A stretch of DNA of 64,000 nt from Branchiostoma floridae (taxonomy: Eukaryota > Chordata > Leptocardii > Amphioxiformes > Branchiostomatidae), in the NCBI RefSeq assembly GCF_000003815.2, contig NC_049992.1, positions 3,147,703 through 3,211,702 on the forward strand, read 5' to 3'. The notes below the pieces were generated by a model. The model saw nothing but the letters and a program-made list of their open reading frames with translations. It was not told the DNA's origin and did not search any database. The translations under genes and the position numbers were made by a program. Numbering within the stretch: the stretch's first letter is position 1; each line of letters opens with the position of its first letter. Shown one piece after another: positions 11,245 to 22,000 of the stretch.

Positions 11245-12609
11245 ATGGCGGTTGAGGCACAGATGACGTCACGTGCGGTGGTGGTGGCAGTTTTACTCGT
11301 TTCCATGGCGACCAGTCATCCTGCCGCGCATGCGCACCTTGTGAGCTGGGCTGTTCCCGCCAAAATAGAAGCCCAACCTGCACCTCAATACGAAGGTAAC
11401 AGCTACGTATACAATCTCTTCTTCAGTACCTCTGTTTGACTGTAAGACGACCAGGGTTGGACAAGTTTTCTAAAATTGACTTGTCCTATCGGGCAAGTAC
11501 TTAAAAAATTTACTTGCCCGAGCCAACTTTTCACTTGCCCGAAATGTAAATGACATTTTTCTATGTACATTCATGGCCTTCAATGGAATTTTTGTTATTG
11601 GCTCTATTTTCTGTGTTAATCAATGCTTGATGTCATGACTTTGAAAAGTAGCAAGTACATCAAAATCCCACTCAATGGAGAAAAGCTAACTTGTCCGATC
11701 GGGCAAGTGGGGAAGGACATGCACTTGCCCGATTGACATTTTCACTTGCCCGGGACTATAGGACTTGTTTATCCCTGGACGACACGAACTTAATTTTATA
11801 GATGACATACTCGCCCCTCGCATTGAATTTCGCCTGTTCTCCAATAGCAACTCAATAGCTAATAATCAACATTTTAAGATTGTCAGAAGATCTGCTCTCC
11901 AGGGTAAGGGGGCACATGGTCAGAGCAGGAGCCCCAGCGCCCTTGTTCCCTCCATTTTGCATTTGGCTGTGTTATACGTTAATAACATATTCAGCACCAA
12001 GGACAGGGCGGGTACACCATCAGTCAAATGAAATCAAATCTATATAATATCTTTTTTCATCTTTATTTTCAGACATCACAGAGTCTACTTTGGCGCTAGA
12101 GGCGCACGAGCCGGTCATAGACGTGCTACCCGAAAGTCAACCCTGGCAACTTTCCTTGGTACTGCAGAAAGACTTTCGTTTATGCTAATTTCTTCTTCTT
12201 TTCTTAATCTTTACCTCCAGACGTCGCAGACTCCAACTCCATAGCGCTAGAAGCGCACGAGCCGGTCCTAGACGTGCTGCCCGAAAGTCAACCCTGACGA
12301 CTTTCCATGGTACTGCAGAAGGGCTTTCGGTTTTGATAACTTGCTAATTTCTTCTTTTCTTAATCTTTACCTCCAGACGTCGCAGACTCCAACTCCTTAG
12401 CGCTAGAAGCGCACGAGCCTCTACTAGAGGCGCTGTCCCCCGAAAGTCAACCCCGCCACCCCGCATCGCAGCCAGACTCCTATCGGCCACTCCTCATCCG
12501 ACTGCCGTGGCCTCTCGCGCGCGCCCTCAGCAAGCGGGCCAGGAAACCGCCAAACATGAACGCCTGGGGGCAGCCGTGGGGCAAGCGGGATCTGAGTCTT
12601 GTAAACTGA
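11245..12609 (+). CDS. Putative secreted, amidated neuropeptide precursor
   Basis: Two exons join in frame: 11245-11395 (donor G|GTAACA) and 12377-12609 (acceptor CTCCAG), giving 127 codons and a TGA stop. Exon 1 encodes a signal peptide; the hydrophobic core AVVVAVLLVSMA is followed by small residues. The second Met (11263) would give the more standard signal sequence. The C-terminus reads ALSKR, then ARKPPNMNAWGQPW, then GKR, then DLSLVN. KR and GKR are prohormone-convertase sites and the Gly before KR donates a C-terminal amide, so the predicted product is ARKPPNMNAWGQPW-amide, or PPNMNAWGQPW-amide if cut at the inner RARK. I do not recognise this peptide family. An acceptor-like TTCCATTTCAG just before the ATG suggests a 5' UTR intron. 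The gene contains partial copies of its second exon and of its 3' end. Confidence 0.6.
11452..11777. mobile_element. MITE with CAGGGTTGGACAAGTT ends, in the precursor intron
   Basis: The ends CAGGGTTGGACAAG and CTTGTTTATCCCTG form imperfect inverted repeats. They are flanked by a 6-bp duplication, GACGAC, at 11446-11451 and 11778-11783. Inside are repeated CTTGCCCGA and TCGGGCAAGT modules in both orientations. No ORF. A shorter decayed relative is at 25064-25171. Confidence 0.75.
12073..12376 (+). repeat. Two partial upstream copies of precursor exon 2 with acceptors
   Basis: Copy 1 starts at 12073 and copy 2 at 12221; the functional exon starts at 12377, giving periods of 148 and 156 bp. 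Each copy repeats the pyrimidine tract, the CAG acceptor and about 90 bp of coding sequence (LALEAHEPV.DVLPESQP), then departs before the peptide region. Copy 2 meets TGA after ESQP. Copy 1 stays open only to a stop about 16 codons past ESQP. Use of either acceptor without splicing on would give a protein lacking the predicted peptide. Confidence 0.8.
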
Positions 12610-12770
12610 ACTTAAAGAACACGGTATGGAAAATACGTCCAACGTTCAGCCACCTCCGAATCTGTATTTGAGTTCTGGCTCTGGCAAAAACAACATTCAT
12701 CGAATTCCGCATGATATATGAAGTATACTATATGATGAAATAGTAGATATGTTGTGCTCAACGTTATGAA

Positions 12771-12776
12771 ATTAAA
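12771..12776 (+). terminator. Candidate polyadenylation signal of the precursor gene
   Basis: ATTAAA lies about 160 bp past the TGA. It is a common variant signal; cleavage was not verified. Confidence 0.35.
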
Positions 12777-12799
12777 CTTTAAGACCGTGTTTGAGACAA

Positions 12800-13033
12800 T
12801 GCCATGGGGAAAGCAGGATCACAGTATCGTAGACTAAACCTACAGAAACGCTATCAAAAATAAGTCCACCACACAATCTGTATTTGAATTCTGGCAGCGC
12901 AAAAACGTCCATCTAATGCATTGAAGACAGATCCTATTCTGTATATTATATGAAGCAAAATATATGACTATGAAATTGTATGTTGTGCTCAACGTTAGAT
13001 TGAACTAGAAGACCTCCGTATTTGAGACAATGC
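12800..13033 (+). repeat. Decayed downstream copy of the precursor's 3' end
   Basis: Sequence from about 12568 (end of the CDS plus 3' UTR) recurs here with a period of about 230 bp. The copy still reads MPWGKQDHSIVD and a stop, where the functional exon reads QPWGKRDLSLVN and a stop. It also shares AATCTGTATTTGA.TTCTGGC and TGTTGTGCTCAACGTTA. The KR cleavage site has become KQ. Confidence 0.75.
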
Positions 13034-13228
13034 AAATCTTATGTACATCACATGTACTAAGACTACTGACATTGAAGAGTGACCTATTATGAAAAATGAG
13101 ACAGATTTAGTACACATAAAATACATGTTATATTGTGGTTAACATGACCAGAGCATACATATTCACCATTAATTACCGGTGAAATGAAGTCTGTATTTCA
13201 GTCTGATAGAGGATTGTTATACCATACT

Positions 13229-13583
13229 CAGGGTTGTAGCCAGCACCTGTCCTTCAGTCCTTTGAAGGAATTTTGCAGCTGGGGACTGAAAAAAGTTTTC
13301 CCCATTCCGTCCCCTGGGACAGACAAAAATTGATATGTAAAGATTGAAAAAACTGAAACCAATGTGTTCTTCTTCACCAAAACAGATGCCATTGAACAGC
13401 TTAGTCTACAAGCAAAATTTGCACCTCAAAATGGACAAAATAGTGTTTCAGAGGGTCTTGATTTAAAAATTTTCTGGGACCAAGACCGACTAGAAATGAC
13501 GCGCAACGCGCCTTCGGTGCTCGATAGGATTCCCATTCAAAATCAAGGGAACTGAAAATGATTTCAGGCTGGCTACAACCCTG
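13229..13583. mobile_element. Non-autonomous hAT-like element with 8-bp target duplication
   Basis: The ends CAGGGTTGTAGCCAGC and GCTGGCTACAACCCTG are inverted repeats. They are flanked by exact 8-bp copies of ACCATACT at 13221-13228 and 13584-13591, the hAT hallmark. No transposase is present. Confidence 0.85.
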
Positions 13584-13662
13584 ACCATACTACAAGACTT
13601 TATTGTATGCAGATTCTATGAGTCTATTTTAATTTATGTAGAGTCATATACTTACAAAGTCT

Positions 13663-13965
13663 TTCTTCAGAATACTCGAAAATTCCATCATTTCTTAAAA
13701 GTGATTTGCTGCGTTCTGAGGCCCAAAGTACAAATGTAATAGGTGGCCATTGCAGTGCAATACATGTTGTGTCAGTTGTTGCAAGAAACTGTTTTATCCT
13801 TCTGGGATAGTACTTAGTATGGAATGCATGCATGAATCTTTTGTTGTACATCCAAATGGGCCGGAACCATTTCATGTACTGTGTACAATCTACATTCCTC
13901 AAACTGGAGGAACGCTCGCTGAATAAAACAACCATGTTCAGTTGGGCATAGGGTTGACCAAGCAC
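13663..13965 (-). other. Possible exon of an unidentified gene
   Basis: The minus strand is open with protein-like composition (KWFRPIWMYNKRFMHAF, LQWPPITFVLW) and ends at a strong donor, CTTTGTAAGTATA, near 13662. An acceptor-like TTTTATTCAG lies near 13923. A second minus frame is also open over part of it, and I recognise no family and no partner exon. It may be an exon of an unknown gene or chance. Confidence 0.25.
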
Positions 13966-15591
13966 AGTTTTCTGTATGCTGTTTCCATTTCATTTTTTGT
14001 TTCTGTTGCCTCTGTTTTTCTCTGATATGAAAATGACAAAAACAATGACGATCTAACATCACCTAATCCTACAATTACTGTAGGGGCCTTCAAACTTGTT
14101 AACTTACTCAAGAAAGTGGACTCTTTTTTAACCAGAAAATGTTCCGTAAATTTTAAGACTATGTAAACAAAAGTGGACTTGGTCTGGGCAAGCAGCCCAC
14201 GATGATGATGATGAAACAAAAGTAACAAACAAAAACAAAGGGCAGACAATGTATACTGGCAACAAAAACACCATACTTTTATTGGTACGACATAAGAATT
14301 CCCGTATAACACTGGTATGAGGGTCTGGCAATACAAATCTACAAAAAGAATCTCAAACAGACACATATCATTTGCTCACCCCTGGTCACAGTTAATAGAG
14401 TCACCTCTTATTCAACTGTGCGCACAGCAATAATCTCAAAATGTCTAAAGCAGCTGCCAAAGAATCTTTAGATCAACTTCTAATTTTCCGATAACTCACC
14501 CTTTGTTATCATATATAACACCCAGCATATAATTTCACACCTATCACACGTGACTTTCTCATCACTTTTGTCATGGAGCTACATCATTGCAATAAGCAAA
14601 CATACATCGATCAAGGTTAGACGTCCAGGTAATAAGATATGCCAAATAGCAGTTACTCAATCAACTGGATTTGACTGTTTCCAAAATCATATACAGTTGC
14701 TTGAGTAATTGATACATGTACTTGGAATAAGCAAACATATTCAGTGATTCCTGATGTTTTTGAGAATGAAGTCCAACTGCGATAACTCTACGAAAAGTTT
14801 CCGAATGAAAGCTCATCTGTGTTGGTAAATTCCATACTGCAAAAGTTGTTTGGACTGCTCTCAACAAGTCATTTTGGGGTTGCTTGGGTGTTATCCTACT
14901 TATTTACCACAGCTCCATACTCCCCACTAACTAACTAGTCTACTTACATTTGTACTAGTTAGTGAAGGGGGGATAGGAACCATCACAAAATATTATGACC
15001 TATGAATGAATTTGACCACAATGCGGTGAGCTTTTGCTAAAGCTGTCATAAATTGAGAACTAAAAAAATATGCCTTGATTGTTGGAACACGTAGTATATT
15101 GAAAATATTTCACAGCAAAATCAGAATGTTACTTTCTTTTGTATTGTCTGGCAATAGATATGTTATACATAAAATAAAGCTTGTAAGATCTGCAAATGAC
15201 ATGGTCCAGAAAACAGCACATTCAACTTTGATTTAAATCTCAAGACATAAAATAACAATACTGTAAGTTCTTAACTATGTGTTAAGACATAGAATCATTA
15301 CTTTAAACTCTTCGGCTGAACAATATATACAACAATACCGTATTGCAAACATACTCAGATCACTGCGTGATAGCAGCACCATTTACAAATCAAACACATT
15401 TTAACACTGAAAAAACAACTTACTCCTTTTTTTTCCAAAAATTGTACACCAAGTCAAAAACCATTTACTATAGCAGCTTTTCACCTAATTATTCCTGAAA
15501 TGTGTTGTTGCTGATAAACCACGCTGAGATGAAGGTTTCTGAGGACCAAGCAGCAAAGGAAGACATTGAACAACAAATCGATAACATCAAT
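13966..15591. other. Intergenic sequence, no convincing gene
   Basis: AT-rich, with short open frames only. A Penelope-type 3' relic lies at 14610-14710 (GTTAGACGTCCAGGTAATAA and TTTCCAAAATCATATACAGT). Confidence 0.4.
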
Positions 15592-15939
15592 CAGGGCTCG
15601 AAACACCACCTGCTTATGCAGGTTAGTGCAGGTAAAATTGGGGCAGTGCAGGTATTTCTGGTGTCTACCTGCACCTAACCTGCACTGATCCATGTACTGG
15701 GTTTTATACATAAATGTCATATGATGTAGGTGTATGTTCATTGTTAACAGCTGCATTGACTGTTACCACCTATAAAGTATAGAAGAAAAAAAACAATGGT
15801 TCCTGAACAATTTTAGTATGATCCATACTTCATAAATTCAGAGTGGTTCAGTTTAAATGTGTCTGGTGCAGGTAATTTTCAGTGCTACCTGCACCTGTGC
15901 AGGTACATGTATGCAGAAAAAAAAGGAATTCGAGCCCAG
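15592..15939. mobile_element. MITE of the CAGGGCTCGAAA family, GCAGGT variant
   Basis: The left end is CAGGGCTCGAAAC and the right end AATTCGAGCCC. Repeated GTGCAGGTA and TACCTGCAC modules lie just inside both ends. Close relatives are at 31006-31346 and 32683-33014. The target duplication is not clear here. No ORF. Confidence 0.7.
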
Positions 15940-16027
15940 GCCTACATGTTTTATCTTCCAATTTCAATTCCTTTTAAATCTGAGAAACTCTTAACTGTGG
16001 CCTGACTTATCTAATAATATACATGTC

Positions 16028-19000
16028 CTAACCTTCTCCCTTCTCGCTTACTTCATAACTTGCTTCCGGATTGTTCTGAGCAAGTTCCGTCGTCTGCGTA
16101 GATACACTAACAGGTTTAACCGTGGCTGACGCCGCCTTACTTCCCGGTGGCAACAGGACTGTCTTATTCACAGTCGTGTAGCGCGTCTTAACTCCCGTAC
16201 AAGGAACCTTGGCCGAGTTTTTCGGAGGAGGGGAAGCTGCAAACTTGAGGATGCCAGGTTTGAAGGTCGACCTTCTTCCGTCTGGCCCTGTCTTGGACGT
16301 AGCGTCTTGTGAGGTGGAAGACGTTGCAGGCTTGGTGCTAGAGGGCTGTGCGGTTTTAACACTGTTTGGTGCTGTGGTGGTGGCTTTAGGGTCGGTGGAG
16401 TTGCTCTCAGCCGCGCCCCCCTCCCCAGGTGGTTTGGTGATGGGTCTTCTTCTGGGAGGGGCCGCACTCTTTGTCTTTCTTGGTGTGACCTAAGAAAGAG
16501 AACACTTATCTTAACAAGGAGTCCACATTATGTTAAAAATGATTCCTTGAATTGTCATGGGACTTCAACAGTGACATTATCTTTTTAAAGTGAATGTTAG
16601 CTCAACATCCCATAAGGATAACTGCATCTCCTACACAAGGGCTTTGAGGCAGAAAAACAAGGCCTGTACTGACCTATATGCCCCTTAACTGACCTTTGCC
16701 TTAACCTATGACCTGAGATAACCTGCTGCACCCTATGCTGATTAGGGTCACAGTAACTGACCTATGACCAGTGACCTATGGGTTATGACTTCTGCCCCCA
16801 TGCAGGTTGGGGCTTGACTGTCTGACCTATAACCTGTACTGACCTGTGACCTAGGATAACTGACCTCTGCGCCCCGTGTGGGAGGTATCTTGGGCAGGCG
16901 CAGGTTGGTGTTAGAGTAACTGACCTATGACCTGTACTGACCTGTGACCTAGGATACGTGACCTCTGGCCCCCGTGCAGAAGGTATCTTGGGCAGGTGCA
17001 GGCTGGGGTTAGAGTAACTGACCTATGACCTGTACTGACCTATGACCTGTACTGACCTATGACCTGTACTGACCTGTGACCTGGGATATGTGACCTCTGG
17101 CCCCCGTGCAGAAGGTATCTTGGGCAGGTGCAGGCTGGGGTTAGAGTAACTGACCTATGACCTGTACTGACCTATGACCTGTACTGACCTATGACCTGTA
17201 CTGACCTGTGACCTGGGATACGTGACCTCTGGCCCCCGTGCAGGAGGTATCTTGGGCAGGTGCAGGCTGGGGTTAGAGTAACTGACCTATGACCTGTACT
17301 GACCTATGACCTGTACTGACCTATGACCTGTACTGACCTGTGACCTGGGATATGTGACCTCTGGCCCCCGTGCAGGAGGTATCTTGGGTAGGTGCAGGCT
17401 GGGGTCTCCGTTGTAGATGATCTGGAAGTTCTTCATGCTGGTGAGCGGCAGGATGGACTGGTTCTTTCTGCTCTTCTCAAACGTGTCCAGGCTCACGTCT
17501 GGAAAATTCCACATACATTAGAATGACTTAATACTTTATGTATTACGCATCAAAAATGACACCAGTCATGAATTATTAGGGGAGAGGTCACTGCAAAAAA
17601 CACCGAATTAAAACCACCACAAACATTTTAAGATTTTCGGTAGCCCAGACCAGAGGCAGACTGCCTGCTACATTCCTTGAAAAAGTTGAGTTTGAAAAGT
17701 TGAACATTTGGGTCAAATTTTTTGGGTTCAAAATTACAGTTTGGTACAGAAGTACTTGACACTTCTGCTCACAGTCTCATCCACAAGAAAGACAGATGAT
17801 ACAGAACATAGCACAGATCAATCTAAGACAAGGGCCTGAAGAAGATAAAAAAGAAGTAGACTGAGGTACGTACTGACAGTCTCCTCCACCAGAGGAGGTA
17901 TGACGTCCTGTAGGACCTCACAGTTGGTGTGCAGAGCTGGGTTCACATTGATCTCCAACAGGTACACCTGGAAGAGACAGCAATTCATGGGTATGGGCAC
18001 TCAAATATCTATACTTTGTGTTGGTCTCCATGAAGAATGGAAGGGACCTGTAGACCTTCATACTTTATAAACTTAAACTCTTACAATGCTGTACACGTGG
18101 GGAATACACAGGAAATCACACAGTGAGTGATGCTCAACTAATTACAAGGCTTGGTCTCCATAAACATGGAAGGGACCTGCACACCTTCATACTTTATATA
18201 CTAACTCTTATAATAACTGTATACCTGGGAATACACAGGAAATCACACAGTGAGTGGTACTCAACTAACTACTAGGCTTGGCCATAATCTCCATAAAAAT
18301 GGAAGGTACATGTTTTCATGCCTACCATATATCAAAATCTTACAAATGAAGGACTGGTGTTGTTTTCAAGTAGTATTCTGATCTGGTTCTCAGTGAAATA
18401 CTGTACTAAGCCTATCATATTCCTTGACTGTGAATTCTTTCTGCTTTTTAAGTTTGATTTTGATGGAGAGCGGCCAGATGCCTTCCTTCCAGTGACTTTT
18501 AGGAGCTACAGTAACTGTAATATGAAATACATGCTAGAGTTGTACAAAAAGCTCCAGGCTTTTGCGCCATGGGTTCTACCATTGAAAGGCTGCATGTTTG
18601 GAATATTTCTTGTCATCTTGGGTCCAGAAGGAGACAAGTGAGGGTACTTTTTACTGCAGGGCATGTGGACATGTGTGCGTCATTTATTCAAACACTACGC
18701 AATATCTCCACCACACGAGGATCACAAAATTCAGAGTATAATGCTGTGGGAGTAGTAAAAACATTCTATGGGTATACACAGAATAGAATGATATATTGTT
18801 TAATAATTCTCTTGAGGAGCAGTTCAAGTGGGAAAAATGACATCACCAGGGTACTAGGTGCTGACTCAGAGGTCACTTTCCATAAGATCAATGTCAAGGT
18901 CAAGTTGACAAAAACAGACAGGGCTTGAAAAGACTGCACATTACCCATCAACCCTTTTCAATGTGAATATTACACAACATATGAATTATATTTTTCTGGT

Positions 19001-22000
19001 TATCACAGAATGAAAACCTGAAAGTGTTTTGTTCCAACTGTTACTCAAAACTTAGATTTTAAAGAAAAGGAAGGAAACTTTAAGAAAAATAAAAATGTCC
19101 TTGACACTTTGATACTGACCTTCATGTCTTCATCCAGGAGGAAGTCGATGCCGTAGAGGTCGAAGTAGCCGAGGCGACATTGGATCTTGTGTCTGACGCT
19201 GTGGAAGCAGTGTAACATGATATCCTTCATTCTCCGCTGGAAATGAACACAAGAGGAATAGGTTATCATTACTGTCTATAACTGGTATTTACTGTTATAC
19301 AGTAATTGATAATCAATAATTGTATCTGACTTGCACAGTGTGAATACAAACTGTCTACAAGAGGTCAATACATTTACTATACACATAATTTATTACATCT
19401 GTTCATGAGTCATTCTACAACAACTGCTTCTTTCCTTGCACTGCCAGACTATGGCACTCTTTATGACATTACTGTTTCCCTCCTCTATACAATTTTCAAG
19501 CCTTCAAAAAAAACCCAGTGTTTACTGTTATCTCCTTGCATAATAATTTCTGCCATCCATCACTTTAGTCCATTGCCTAGAATCGTTAAAATCGTCTCGC
19601 ATTGAAGGAACCCATTAAAACAAAACACCTTACGAACTTACCGTGAGGCCATTGAACACCCAGTCCTGTGGCAGCCCCTTGTCATCAGCCAGGGTCTCGT
19701 TGATGTAGTCATTCAGGTGTTCCATGGACCAGACTGTCTCATCTTTCACCTCCTCATAGTTCGGGTCCTTCTTCTGAATCCACTGGAGATGGGAAGATGT
19801 ATAAAGTCAGTACTAAGGTCCTTTTCTTTTTTTCAAAAAAAAAATACACACAACAATAAGGCAACACATATAAACAGATCCAAAGTAGTACAGGTACTTT
19901 CAATTTGACTTTGTGTCCATGGAAAAAAAACCCCATCTCACTGGACAAAAAAAGACTCATAGACACAGAATCAGACTTTTTGCAAGAGGAATGAAGTAAG
20001 ACTTCTACATCAGGGCTTACAGCCATCCCTCAAGAGACAGGGGTGGTGGCGGGGGTGGTGTGTAAGAACATACCTCATTTTGATTGGATGTCCTGTAAAA
20101 CTTTATCATTGCCAAACATTCTGTATGAATTAACCTGATTGGTTAGACATGTTGTAAGAATGTACCTGATTGGTTCAGTGCTCTGTAAGAACGTATCTGA
20201 TTGGTTCAGTGCTCAGTAAGAACATACCCGATTGGTTCAGTGCTCTGTAAGAACATACCTGATTGCTTCAGTGCTCTGTAAGAACATACCTGATTGCTTC
20301 AGTGCTCTGTAAGAACGTACCTGATTGGTTCAGTGTTTTGTAAGAACGTACCTGATTGCTTCAGTGCTCTGTAAGAACGTACCTGATTGGTTCAGTGCTC
20401 TGTAAGAACGTACCTGATTGGTTCAGTGCTCTGTAAGAACGTACCTGATTGCTTCAGTGCTCTGTAAGAACGTACCTGATTGGTTCAGTGCCCTGTAAGA
20501 ACGTACCTGATTGGTTCAGTGCTCTGTAAGAACGTACCTGATTGGTTAGATGTGCTGTAAGACCGTACCTGATTGGTTAGATGAGCGGTGACGTTGAGGT
20601 CGTCAGCGCTGTAGTCCTGGACACAGAGCCGAACATACCCGGGGTGGTACATCACTACGTAAGGGTTGGTGCATGTAAGAACATACCTAATTGGTTAGAT
20701 GTTCTGTAAGAACATACCTGATTGGTTAGATGTGCTGTAAGACCGTACCTGATTGGTTAGATGAGCGGTGACGTTGAGGTCGTCAGCGCTGTAGTCCTGC
20801 ACACACAGCCGAACATACCCGGGGTGGTACATCACTACGTAAGGGTTGGTGCAGGCGATCAGCATGTAAGAACATACCTGATTGGTTCAGATGTGCTGTA
20901 AGAACATACCTGATTGGTTAGGTGAGCGGTGACATTGAGATCTTCGGCGCTGTAGTCCTGCACACAGAGTCGGACATACCCGGGGTGGTACATCACCACG
21001 TAAGGGTTGGTGCAGGCGATCAGCATGTACACTCGGATGTCAAACTTCTTTCCATCCAGCAGCAGAGGCTTGTTCACGTATCTGGGAAACATGTCATTGA
21101 AGAGGTTTGTCAGTCATGTACGAATACAGTTACTACAAATTTTCATGTTACTACAAATTTTCTTCCAACAGTGCCTTTAAAATAGTCACTGTTGGAAGAA
21201 AATTTGTAGTAACATGAAAAAGTCAGACTTCTGTCTCGCAGTCATGTATGGAAAAGGTGCTTGGTTTGTAACTGTGTACCTCTCTGTACTAACTGCAGTA
21301 ACTTAAATTTGACCATACAATCCAATCATATCTTTTGATATCTGTATATAATTTAGTTTCAAAATAAGCCATCAAATGTCCAATATGCTTAATTCCAGTT
21401 ACGGCAGCCATTTTGGATTTGCTGGGGTCATCCGGGTTATTGCACCAAAATGAGGCTAGCCTGGCATGTGTGTTGTATAAGTAGGTCATCTTCAGTGGTA
21501 GTTTTAACCCTTCTTAATTTAAACTTAATTTTTTTCTAAATACTGCAGAATGTCATAATTTATGTAGAAAATATTGTTTTGGACATTTTGATTTAAAAAC
21601 ATTTCAGTCCTAAAATGAACTTTGTGAGTGGGACACAAGAAGTTCACATCTTCCATCTAGCACAATTCTATTCCTTCTATCTAACTTCAAATTACACTAA
21701 TTTTTACTGCATGAGTAACACCAAACACGAACAGACCACCCCACCTCTGTATGATGCGAGCCATGGGCCCCTTGAAGGGGAGGCGCGCCCTCTGTCGGTT
21801 CTGTGTCATCATCTCGAGCCGCTCTTGTAGCGCCGTCACCTCCTCCTGGCTGGAGATGAAGAAAATTCCCCGTCCACGATTCATTCCTGTTGGCTTACAG
21901 ATCCACGTTTCACCCTCTACAGAACACAAGAGATAACTTAACATGTTAGAGAATAAATCAACATGCACAAGATTCATTCCTCAGTCGGCTTACAGATCCA

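Noticed and set aside
16209-16493. Plus-strand hydrophobic ORF
   Set aside because: It is the antisense of the last TTLL10 exon, which keeps splice phase and frame.
21141-21219. microRNA precursor
   Set aside because: Pairing is perfect over 33 bp; animal microRNA precursors normally have mismatches.
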